From the NCBI GenBank assembly GCA_020628755.1, contig JAHDEQ010000260.1, positions 1 to 5,228 on the forward strand: a DNA stretch of 5,228 nt, read 5' to 3'. The DNA comes from Saprospiraceae bacterium (lineage in GTDB: Bacteria > Bacteroidota > Bacteroidia > Chitinophagales > Saprospiraceae). Below the pieces are notes generated by a model. That model was not told the origin of the DNA. It ran no database searches and saw nothing but the letters and a program-made list of their open reading frames with translations. Shown one piece after another: positions 1-5,204 of this stretch (position 1 is the first letter of the stretch; the number at the start of each line of letters is the position of its first letter). The position numbers and the translations under genes were made by a program.

Positions 1-4
1 TTTT

Positions 5-1021
5 TTATTTATTTTGAGCACTTTCGGGAGCAGGTACAAAAACTTCGAGTTGACGAATCGGCGAACCGTCTGCCCATGCACCTAAGTATTTTTGTTTTGC
101 GGTGTTGCCCAAAGCAACATCGCAGTGCTGGCCTTTGACGACACAACTGTATGCAGCATCATATAATTTCCAATAGCCATAAAAATCAATTGCATTCAAT
201 TCGCTTATTCGCAAGGCTCGTTTTGTAGTAACATTGCGCAATCCTGTATCAAATTCTTGGTCAATACAATAGCTCTCATTATGTCCTGCTCTAATCCTTT
301 CTGCTTTGTGAGCATCAGGAAACTGGCGCAATAAATTGCGGTCAGGTGTATTTGTGGCTGTATTATAAACTAACCAAGCAAACTCATCGCCAACGACATC
401 ATCATGGACACTTGTCAGAATAATCAGTTTTAAATCTTCGGGAAGGCTTTCATAAGAATCGAGTCGGCCACCTTTAAAAATTGCTGTACCAGGCGAACAC
501 ATCATCAATACTTTTGGTTTAGGCAATTCATATTTCTGAAAATTGGCTGATAAAAAAGAGGAAATCACACCTCCATAAGAATGACCGATGTATGAAAAAT
601 TGTCAATATTTGGTTCGGGATAATCGCCATTTTGTAATTCTTGAAGTGCATCTACGATTCCTTTAGACGCATTTTTGCCAAATTTTTTAGGCGATGGCAA
701 GAACAAATTGCGTTGATAGCGAGGATAAATAACCGTTTTTCCTTGTTGTACCAAGTGCTTTATCCATTTGCCATAAATCATAGGGTTGTAGCCACCATAA
801 CCATGCATAAAAACAACGACATCGGATTTGGCAGGGCGAGGCTGGTCAGGTACAAATAACCAATAACCATGTGGTTTTTTGGCAAAATCATATTGTTTGA
901 CTGCTTCGTGCTTGTATTCTATGCCTTCGAGCAAAGGAATATCTAAAGCAACATTTTTGGCTTCTTGACAAAAACCATTGATAAAAAGGAGGAGAAAACT
1001 AAGCAGCAAAATATGTTTCAT
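5..1021 (-). CDS. Secreted alpha/beta hydrolase (serine hydrolase fold), substrate unknown
   Basis: This 338-aa protein is probably an exported serine hydrolase. Residues 1-18 form a classic signal peptide (Lys at 3, then a Leu/Phe-rich core), with likely cleavage after Cys18 leaving Gln19 at the N-terminus, as is common in Bacteroidota. There is no proper lipobox, so it should be soluble rather than lipidated. The HGYGG motif (73-77), following a hydrophobic strand, fits the oxyanion loop. GHSYGG (146-151) is the nucleophile elbow with Ser148 as catalytic serine. Asp207 or Asp208 after the strand LIILTSV is the likely acid, and His247 (RAGHNES) is the best candidate for the general base. The C-terminal 70 residues (LGNTAKQKYLGAW, about 304-316) form a conserved-looking extension. 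The ATG at 1021 is directly followed by the signal peptide, which fixes the start. The fold is clear. Esterase, lipase or peptidase activity cannot be told apart from sequence alone. An upstream minus-strand terminator (1082-1130) suggests it is transcribed separately, but I see no clear promoter. Confidence 0.88.
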   Translation of the reverse strand: MKHILLLSFLLLFINGFCQEAKNVALDIPLLEGIEYKHEAVKQYDFAKKPHGYWLFVPDQPRPAKSDVVVFMHGYGGYNPMIYGKWIKHLVQQGKTVIYPRYQRNLFLPSPKKFGKNASKGIVDALQELQNGDYPEPNIDNFSYIGHSYGGVISSFLSANFQKYELPKPKVLMMCSPGTAIFKGGRLDSYESLPEDLKLIILTSVHDDVVGDEFAWLVYNTATNTPDRNLLRQFPDAHKAERIRAGHNESYCIDQEFDTGLRNVTTKRALRISELNAIDFYGYWKLYDAAYSCVVKGQHCDVALGNTAKQKYLGAWADGSPIRQLEVFVPAPESAQNK

Positions 1022-1251
1022 GAAATTGTGTGTTGATTTGTATTTCTAAAACGCTCCTAATAGAAAATTCGTTTAATCAGAACAAAAAAAACACCAAAAA
1101 AATAACCCTGCCTCAAAATGAGACAGGGCTTTCCACACTTACTGATACTAATTATTCTCTTTATAGACTCTTAGGTATAAACCTTTTAATTATTGATAGT
1201 GACTATGCCGAGAACCACAAAAAACAAATTGAACATATGAAAAACACAAAA
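1022..1251. other. Intergenic region between hydrolase and HhH gene
   Basis: These 230 bases hold no convincing gene. A plus-strand frame from a GTG at 1030 to 1320 runs through the terminator hairpin and antisense through the HhH gene, so it is treated as spurious. The region contains the minus-strand terminator at 1082-1130, a roughly 120-bp 3' untranslated stretch between that terminator and the HhH stop codon, and about 60-80 bp that must serve as hydrolase leader and promoter. I did not find an exact TAnnTTTG element on the minus strand upstream of the hydrolase. Confidence 0.6.
1082..1130 (-). terminator. Intrinsic terminator for the small-gene pair
   Basis: Read on the minus strand, CCCTGTCTC, loop ATTTT, GAGGCAGGG forms a 9-bp stem (1106-1128) with a single T-G wobble. 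It is followed at once by TTATTTTTTT and a second T-rich run. On the plus strand the wobble becomes a C-A mismatch and no T-run follows, so the terminator is directional. It lies about 120 bp past the stop of the HhH gene and upstream of the hydrolase start. It should end the 1726-to-1252 transcript and insulate the hydrolase. Confidence 0.8.
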
Positions 1252-1467
1252 TTACGCTTTGTATTCTATATAGTCTTTGGCTTGTTCTATCCAATATTCG
1301 TATTGGATTCTTCCTTCTAAGAAATTGAGTTTTTGAGTCAAAGACTGTACTTCCTTTTCAGAAAGTTTTGCTAAATCTTCTAAATTCTGAATACCATTTT
1401 GCTTTAAAATAAAAACGTCTTTTGGGGTCATGGTATTAATGAGATACAAAGAGTTAAAAGTTTGCAT
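1252..1467 (-). CDS. Small protein with a divergent helix-hairpin-helix domain
   Basis: This 71-aa protein consists almost entirely of one domain. The pattern at 8-35 (LINTMTPKDVFILKQNGI, then NLEDLAKLS) aligns by eye with the HhH segment common in Bacteroidota proteins, usually of the form KIEGIGPKIxxLLxxxGIxTFxxLA. The tail YWIEQAKDY (58-66) matches the usual WPEQAxLA ending of that domain. The hairpin itself is degenerate: the usual GIG is TMT (12-14), which should weaken classical backbone contacts to DNA phosphate, while Pro15 and Lys16 are kept. It has no signal peptide or membrane segment. The ATG at 1467 lies 7 bp after the stop of the upstream gene, which suggests translational coupling. 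The frame is open 5' to 1534 without another ATG. I infer a protein-interaction or weak nucleic-acid-binding role. The domain assignment is from memory of family patterns, not a profile search. Confidence 0.72.
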   Translation of the reverse strand: MQTFNSLYLINTMTPKDVFILKQNGIQNLEDLAKLSEKEVQSLTQKLNFLEGRIQYEYWIEQAKDYIEYKA

Positions 1468-1474
1468 AGTATGT

Positions 1475-1726
1475 TTAGTTATTAGGAAACTTTGCCGAAG
1501 TTCCCTGATTTTTCTTTTTGCGCTCCTGATTTATTTCCTTCAAATGTTGTACAAAAGCCTCCAAATTACCATGTTCCATCTCTAGTTGAAGGAATTTTTT
1601 TTCATTTTGTCGTAATAAATTTTCTAGTGCCTCGATTCGATAAGCTCTAACTTGCCACATGATTAGGCTACCCAATCCTACCGAAAGGAACACTATAAAA
1701 AGTAGGCCAAAAATTGAAATAGTCAT
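1475..1726 (-). CDS. Small membrane-anchored coiled-coil protein
   Basis: This is an 83-aa protein of unknown function. Residues 4-26 form one hydrophobic membrane helix with no cleavage site. A charged amphipathic segment follows at 28-70. Its heptad core can be read directly: I31, L34, L38, N41, F45, L48, H52, L55, V59 and L62 occupy successive a/d positions, indicating a coiled coil that probably oligomerises. The tail (70-83) is basic and then polar, and looks disordered. Arg27 and Arg30 just after the helix suggest by the positive-inside rule that the coiled coil is cytoplasmic. The ATG at 1726 starts right before the membrane helix and no in-frame alternative is better. The next gene begins 7 bp downstream in another frame (+1). 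An N-terminal membrane helix plus coiled coil is the usual front half of Bacteroidota proteins that end in the HhH domain found in that next gene. Confidence 0.72.
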   Translation of the reverse strand: MTISIFGLLFIVFLSVGLGSLIMWQVRAYRIEALENLLRQNEKKFLQLEMEHGNLEAFVQHLKEINQERKKKNQGTSAKFPNN

Positions 1727-2042
1727 GTTTTCCCATATTATTTTGACAGTGCTAAAAATTCGTATAAAGAGCTATTGCTCTATTAATAGAATTTCTTAAA
1801 CACTATGCTATTTTTGAAAAAGTCTCCACATCAATAATAGTGTTCATAGGGAAAATGTTAAATTATTCCGAATAAATCAGGTAAAAGACTCTTTTCAAAA
1901 ATGTGTGTATTGTTTACGGATGTTATGGGAAAAAATTTGGGGTTAGATTTTTTCATATTGACAAGAAATAAATCACAACTGCTTGTAATCCAAAATCTTG
2001 AATCAATACTATGAGAAATGAAATTAATACATTGGAAAGCAA

Positions 2043-2065
2043 AATAACAAGTAACTCTTGTTATT
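2043..2065. repeat. Inverted repeat, 9-bp perfect stem
   Basis: AATAACAAG (2043-2051), loop TAACT, CTTGTTATT (2057-2065). The arms are perfectly complementary but AT-rich, with only two G-C pairs. No T-run follows on either strand, so it does not fit a standard intrinsic terminator. It could be an operator, an RNA hairpin in the PAP2 3' untranslated region, or chance in AT-rich DNA. Confidence 0.5.
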
Positions 2066-2116
2066 GAGTGGGTGCTTTTCTCATAGATGTCTATTAAAAT
2101 ATAGTATGTTTTCTTA

Positions 2117-2143
2117 AACAGTTTCTTTTTCAATTAAACTGTT
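2117..2143. repeat. Inverted repeat, 8-bp perfect stem downstream of PAP2 gene
   Basis: AACAGTTT (2117-2124) and AAACTGTT (2136-2143) flank an 11-base loop, about 50 bp past the PAP2 stop codon. On the minus strand the hairpin is followed by TAAGAAAACA rather than a T-run, so termination here would be non-canonical. It may instead stabilise the 3' end or bind a regulator. Confidence 0.45.
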
Positions 2144-2194
2144 AGTATAAAAGTAGAAAAAATAATTTACTTTACTAAATTTCTGAATAAAAAT

Positions 2195-2758
2195 CTAAAA
2201 TTTAATTTCAGTTTTGTGGTTAAATGCGTTGGCTACTATATATGCTACGAGTGTTCCCATCAATGCGCCCAGCAAAACATCCAAAGGAAAATGTACGCCA
2301 ACATAAACTTGAGCGTAGGCAATACTAGCTGCCCAAAGGAGCAGCCAGTATCGGCTCTGTTTAAATGACTTTCCCAAAGTCAGGATTAAAAAAACAGCTA
2401 TAGCAAAATGGTTGAAGGCGTGCGAAGAAGGAAAACTATAACTTTTGCTACAGCCTAGGAGTTTTCGCATTTCGGGTTCAATATGTTCGGTACGGCAAGG
2501 TCGAGGTCTTTCGAAGGTTTTTTTTAGAATCTTACTACTTATCGTATCCGAAATTGTCATTAATACGATTATCGCTACAAAAAAAGCAAGGATATTTTTT
2601 TTTGCATTGATGGCAACAAAACTTATCAAAAAAATATACAAGGGCAGCCAAAAAAGTTTGTTGCGCCAAATGGGCAACAGCGCATCCAAAAAAGGATGGT
2701 GCCAAACACTATTTATATAGTAAAAAAGCCGTTCGTCCCAAAGCAATAAAGTCTCCAA
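2195..2758 (-). CDS. PAP2-family membrane phosphatase (undecaprenyl-PP phosphatase-like)
   Basis: A type-2 phosphatidic acid phosphatase of about 187 aa that probably dephosphorylates a lipid phosphate such as undecaprenyl pyrophosphate at the membrane. The frame is open to a TTG at 2842 (215 aa). I place the start at the TTG at 2758, because family members begin at the equivalent of LETLLLWDERLF and an exact -7 promoter element lies at 2775-2782, inside the longer version. There is no ATG in the N-terminal part. Numbering from 2842, motif C1 is K107-x6-RP (R114, P115), C2 is PSSH (138-141, with His141 the expected acid/base), and C3 is AQVYVGVHFPLD (177-188) with nucleophile His184 and Asp188. 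C3 normally starts SR; here the Arg is Gln178. About five membrane helices are visible, near 62-79, 84-100, 143-157, 165-181 and 187-206. The substrate (undecaprenyl-PP, phosphatidylglycerol-P or lipid A) cannot be fixed. It is transcribed divergently from the GlmM-like gene. Confidence 0.88.
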   Translation of the reverse strand: METLLLWDERLFYYINSVWHHPFLDALLPIWRNKLFWLPLYIFLISFVAINAKKNILAFFVAIIVLMTISDTISSKILKKTFERPRPCRTEHIEPEMRKLLGCSKSYSFPSSHAFNHFAIAVFLILTLGKSFKQSRYWLLLWAASIAYAQVYVGVHFPLDVLLGALMGTLVAYIVANAFNHKTEIKF

Positions 2759-2774
2759 ATGATTATTTTTTGCA

Positions 2775-2801
2775 CAAAGATAGAATAGTTTTTTTTGCCA
2801 A
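2775..2801 (-). promoter_or_regulatory. Predicted Bacteroidota-type promoter for the PAP2 gene
   Basis: On the minus strand, TATCTTTG (2782-2775) matches the Bacteroidota -7 consensus TAnnTTTG exactly. A TTG (2801-2799) lies 16 bp upstream, slightly closer than the usual spacing to the -33 element. Transcription would start near 2769, leaving a leader of about 10 bases before the TTG start at 2758. It would remove the region coding for the 28 extra residues of the longer frame. Confidence 0.55.
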
Positions 2802-2820
2802 AGACTTCTTTGTACTTTTG
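2795..2820 (+). promoter_or_regulatory. Predicted Bacteroidota-type promoter for the glmM-like operon
   Basis: TACTTTTG (2813-2820) is an exact TAnnTTTG -7 element. A TTG at 2795-2797 sits 15 bp upstream, shorter than typical -33 spacing. Transcription would start near 2827, about 27 bases before the GTG start codon at 2854. Its -33 region coincides with that of the divergent PAP2 promoter, so the two promoters probably compete for or share RNA polymerase. Confidence 0.55.
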
Positions 2821-2853
2821 AGATATAAATTTTATTAACCAAAAATCTAAACT

Positions 2854-4239
2854 GTGTCCTTAATTAAATCGATTTCAGGAATTAGAGGAACTATTGGTGG
2901 CAAAAAAGGTGAAAACTTTACGCCACAAGATATTGTGGAGTGTGCTGCTGCATTTGGCTTTTGGGCCATCAGAGGTAAAAGCAATCCCAAAATTGTTGTA
3001 GGACGTGATGCACGTATTTCTGGCGAAATTGTCAGTCAACTGGTCGTCAACACCCTCCTATCCTTGGGTATTGATGTGATAGATTTGGGGCTTTCGACTA
3101 CTCCAACTGTTGAAATAGCTGTGCCTGAAGAAAATGCGGCTGCTGGTATTATCATAACAGCCAGCCACAATCCGATGCAATGGAACGCCCTCAAATTTAT
3201 CAATCACAAAGGCGAATTTATCTCGGCTCAAGATGGTCAAGAAGTCTTAGACCTTATAGAAAGTGGCGAAATTGAATATGCGCCCATTGAAAAAATGGGT
3301 ATTTATTGTAAAGACAATACCTACATCAAAAAACATATTGATAAAATTTGTCGCCTAGATTTGGTCAAAACAGGTGTTGTGCGTCAAAAGAAATTCAAAG
3401 TAGTAGTAGATTGTATCAACTCGACGGGTTCTATTTCGATTCCTCCCCTGCTCAAAAAAATGGGTTGTGAGTTTGTTTTAATAAATGAAAATCCTACAGG
3501 CTACTTTAATCATAATCCTGAACCGCTTGCTCAAAATCTGGTTGAACTTTGCGAACGTGTTGTTGCCGAAAATGCAGATTTGGGTATTGCAGTTGATCCT
3601 GATGTAGATCGTTTGGCTTTGGTTTGTGAAAATGGTGAACTCTTTAATGAAGAATATACTTTGGTAGCGATAGCAGATTATATTTTGGGACAAACGCCAG
3701 GCAATACCGTTTCCAATCTTTCTTCGACTCGTGCCTTGCGTGATGTCACCGAAAAGCATGGTATGGAATACCATGCCTCCGCAGTAGGCGAAGTCAATGT
3801 TGTTTCTAAAATGAAGGCTACCAATGCTATCATCGGCGGCGAAGGAAATGGCGGCGTTATTTTACCTGAACTGCATTATGGCCGAGATGCCTTAGTTGGT
3901 ATTGCCTTGTTTTTGTCGCATTTGGCATTGTCTGAAAAGGCGACTTCTGAGCTAAAAGCCTCTTATCCGCAATACACGATTTCCAAAAATAAAATCCAGC
4001 TTACACCAGACATTAACGTTGATTTATTGCTTCAAAAATTAAAAGAACGTTATGCCGAAGATGACATCAATACAATTGATGGACTCAAAATAAACTATAA
4101 TCAAAGTTGGGTGCACTTACGTAAATCTAATACCGAACCTATCATCCGAATTTATTCGGAAGCGGCTACGGCTGATGAGGCCAACAACCTTGCAAAAATG
4201 ATTCAAAAAGATGTAGATAATATTCTAAAAACCAATTAA
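2854..4239 (+). CDS. glmM: Phosphoglucosamine mutase-type phosphohexomutase (GlmM-like)
   Basis: A cytoplasmic alpha-D-phosphohexomutase of 461 aa, full length for the family. It most likely interconverts glucosamine-6-phosphate and glucosamine-1-phosphate for UDP-GlcNAc, peptidoglycan and LPS synthesis. Features in order: N-terminal ISGIRG (7-12); ITASHNP (101-107) with Ser104 as the phosphorylated catalytic serine; Mg-binding DPDVDR (248-253) with Asp248, Asp250 and Asp252; sugar-binding loop GEGNGG (329-334); phosphate-binding RKSNTEP (423-429) in the last domain. The GEGNGG and SNTEP forms are those of the archaeal/Bacteroidota-type enzyme rather than the E. coli form (RPSGTEP). The start is GTG at 2854: an in-frame TAA at 2848-2850 rules out anything longer, and the conserved motif begins five codons later. 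Phosphomannomutase or phosphoglucomutase activity cannot be excluded by sequence. The lipoprotein gene follows after 10 bp, suggesting an operon. Confidence 0.9.
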   Translation: MSLIKSISGIRGTIGGKKGENFTPQDIVECAAAFGFWAIRGKSNPKIVVGRDARISGEIVSQLVVNTLLSLGIDVIDLGLSTTPTVEIAVPEENAAAGIIITASHNPMQWNALKFINHKGEFISAQDGQEVLDLIESGEIEYAPIEKMGIYCKDNTYIKKHIDKICRLDLVKTGVVRQKKFKVVVDCINSTGSISIPPLLKKMGCEFVLINENPTGYFNHNPEPLAQNLVELCERVVAENADLGIAVDPDVDRLALVCENGELFNEEYTLVAIADYILGQTPGNTVSNLSSTRALRDVTEKHGMEYHASAVGEVNVVSKMKATNAIIGGEGNGGVILPELHYGRDALVGIALFLSHLALSEKATSELKASYPQYTISKNKIQLTPDINVDLLLQKLKERYAEDDINTIDGLKINYNQSWVHLRKSNTEPIIRIYSEAATADEANNLAKMIQKDVDNILKTN

Positions 4240-4249
4240 TTAGACCTCC

Positions 4250-5182
4250 ATGAATACTCGTTTAATTCAAATATGTTTAGCAACAATCATTTTCTCAACT
4301 ATGTTGGCTTGCAAAAGCCAACAAGCCATTCAGTACAAGCTAAATTTACCTCAAAATACAAGTTTTAAATATTCTACTTCACAAGAAAGTGATGTCAATG
4401 TCGAAGTGATGGGGCAAAACCAAAAAACCATCAACGAACAGACTTTTATTATGGATTATACCGTAAAAGAGATTGCTTCTAATGGCGATACTTTTTTGGA
4501 AGCTATCATTGAACATGTAAAAGTAAATCAAATTAATCCAATGGCTTCGATGGTTTATGATTCCAAAGAACCATCAAAAAATACCGCAGGTTCTGAGATG
4601 TATGACTATATCGTTGGTACGACAGTCATGTCTCAACTCAATAAAAATGGAGAGCTAGTCTCTATTTCAGGTTTTGATACAATGGTGGACAAAATGGTTG
4701 AAAAAATGCCTGAAGTCCCGATGATTTCTAAAGACCAAATGAAGGAAAGTATGCGCACGCAATTTGGAGATGAATCTATGAGCAATATGTTTAGTAATAT
4801 TTATAAAATTTACCCCAATAAAGCTGTCAAAGTTGGTGATTCTTGGTCAAAAAAAGATACACTGGCTGGCACGGTTGAAGCCATTATAAATACTACTTAT
4901 ACTTTAACTTCAAGAAAAAATGGAAAATCCTATATTGATGTAAAAGGAACGGTTGCGCCAAATCCTAAATCAAAAGGCACAGAAATGATGGGGATGCGTA
5001 TGAAATATAATCTCTCTGGCTCACAAGTCGGAACGATTGTAATAGACGAGGCAACTGGCTGGGCAGATGAAAACGAAATCACTCAAAAATTGAGTGGTAG
5101 TGTGCAAATGAGTGGTGAATTAATCCCAACTATGGATTCTAAAATGGAAATGCAAACGACAAGCCGAGCGAAAAAACTTTAG
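4250..5182 (+). CDS. DUF6263-like lipoprotein, Met-rich, function unknown
   Basis: This 310-aa exported lipoprotein of unknown function resembles the DUF6263 family of Bacteroidota. That match is pattern recognition, not a search. Residues 1-20 form a lipoprotein signal ending in MLAC, with Cys21 the lipidated residue. Met at -3 and Leu at -2 make the lipobox slightly unusual. The residues after the Cys (KSQQA) lack the acidic run linked to surface export in this phylum, so it probably faces the periplasm. Family-like segments are YKLNLPQNTSFKY (29-41), the KNGELVSISGFDTMVDKM stretch (132-149), VKVGDSW (193-199), and GTIVIDEATGW (261-271). The mature part is predicted beta-rich, and no catalytic motif is visible. 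Methionine makes up 24 of 310 residues, high for this kind of protein. The ATG at 4250 lies 10 bp after the glmM-like stop, so the pair is probably cotranscribed. No Shine-Dalgarno is seen. Confidence 0.82.
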   Translation: MNTRLIQICLATIIFSTMLACKSQQAIQYKLNLPQNTSFKYSTSQESDVNVEVMGQNQKTINEQTFIMDYTVKEIASNGDTFLEAIIEHVKVNQINPMASMVYDSKEPSKNTAGSEMYDYIVGTTVMSQLNKNGELVSISGFDTMVDKMVEKMPEVPMISKDQMKESMRTQFGDESMSNMFSNIYKIYPNKAVKVGDSWSKKDTLAGTVEAIINTTYTLTSRKNGKSYIDVKGTVAPNPKSKGTEMMGMRMKYNLSGSQVGTIVIDEATGWADENEITQKLSGSVQMSGELIPTMDSKMEMQTTSRAKKL

Positions 5183-5204
5183 AAGTTTTACTATTTGACT
5201 TCTA
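5173..5204 (+). other. Two alternative hairpins over the lipoprotein stop codon
   Basis: AAAACTT (5173-5179) and AAGTTTT (5183-5189) form a 7-bp stem with the TAG stop in its 3-base loop. TAGAAGT (5180-5186) and ACTTCTA (5198-5204) form another 7-bp stem. The two share bases and cannot form together. Neither is followed by a strong T-run within the window, so a terminator is possible but not established. Bases 5205-5228 show nothing else. Confidence 0.4.

Larger units (their letters stand above)
1727..2194. other. 468-bp AT-rich intergenic region without a convincing gene
   Basis: The gap lies between the PAP2 stop and the start of the coiled-coil gene, both minus strand. A minus-strand frame at 1858-2133 would start at TTG and encode a Cys/Ser/Phe-rich 91-aa product with no recognisable motif, so it is not called. 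The region should hold the 3' end of the PAP2 transcript and the promoter of the small-gene pair, but I find no exact TAnnTTTG on the minus strand. Two perfect inverted repeats lie at 2043-2065 and 2117-2143. A shorter one, AGAGC TATT GCTCT, is at 1768-1781. No tRNA-like or other known RNA structure was recognised. Confidence 0.55.

Noticed and set aside
641..859. Plus-strand 72-aa frame
   Set aside because: It lies wholly antisense to the well-supported alpha/beta hydrolase gene.
1245..1252. Minus-strand TAATTTTG as a promoter for the hydrolase
   Set aside because: It overlaps the end of the HhH gene and is separated from the hydrolase by a strong minus-strand terminator.
1030..1320. Plus-strand 96-aa frame starting at GTG
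   Set aside because: It runs through the terminator hairpin and its A-tract and antisense into the HhH gene; it has a GTG start and no recognisable domain.
1809..1816. Plus-strand TATTTTTG as a promoter
   Set aside because: It fits TAnnTTTG, but the nearest upstream TTG is about 31 bp away and no plus-strand gene or RNA follows.
2010..2066. Plus-strand 18-codon mini-ORF covering the 2043-2065 hairpin
   Set aside because: It is too short, has no ribosome-binding signal or downstream gene, and such frames are expected by chance.
1858..2133. Minus-strand 91-aa frame
   Set aside because: It starts only at TTG, its Cys/Ser/Phe-rich product looks like translated non-coding DNA, and it overlaps two inverted repeats.
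2445..2720. Plus-strand 91-aa frame
   Set aside because: It lies antisense to the PAP2 gene, which carries all three family motifs.
3058..3774. Minus-strand frames of 60 and 98 aa
   Set aside because: Both lie antisense within the glmM-like gene and show no independent signals.
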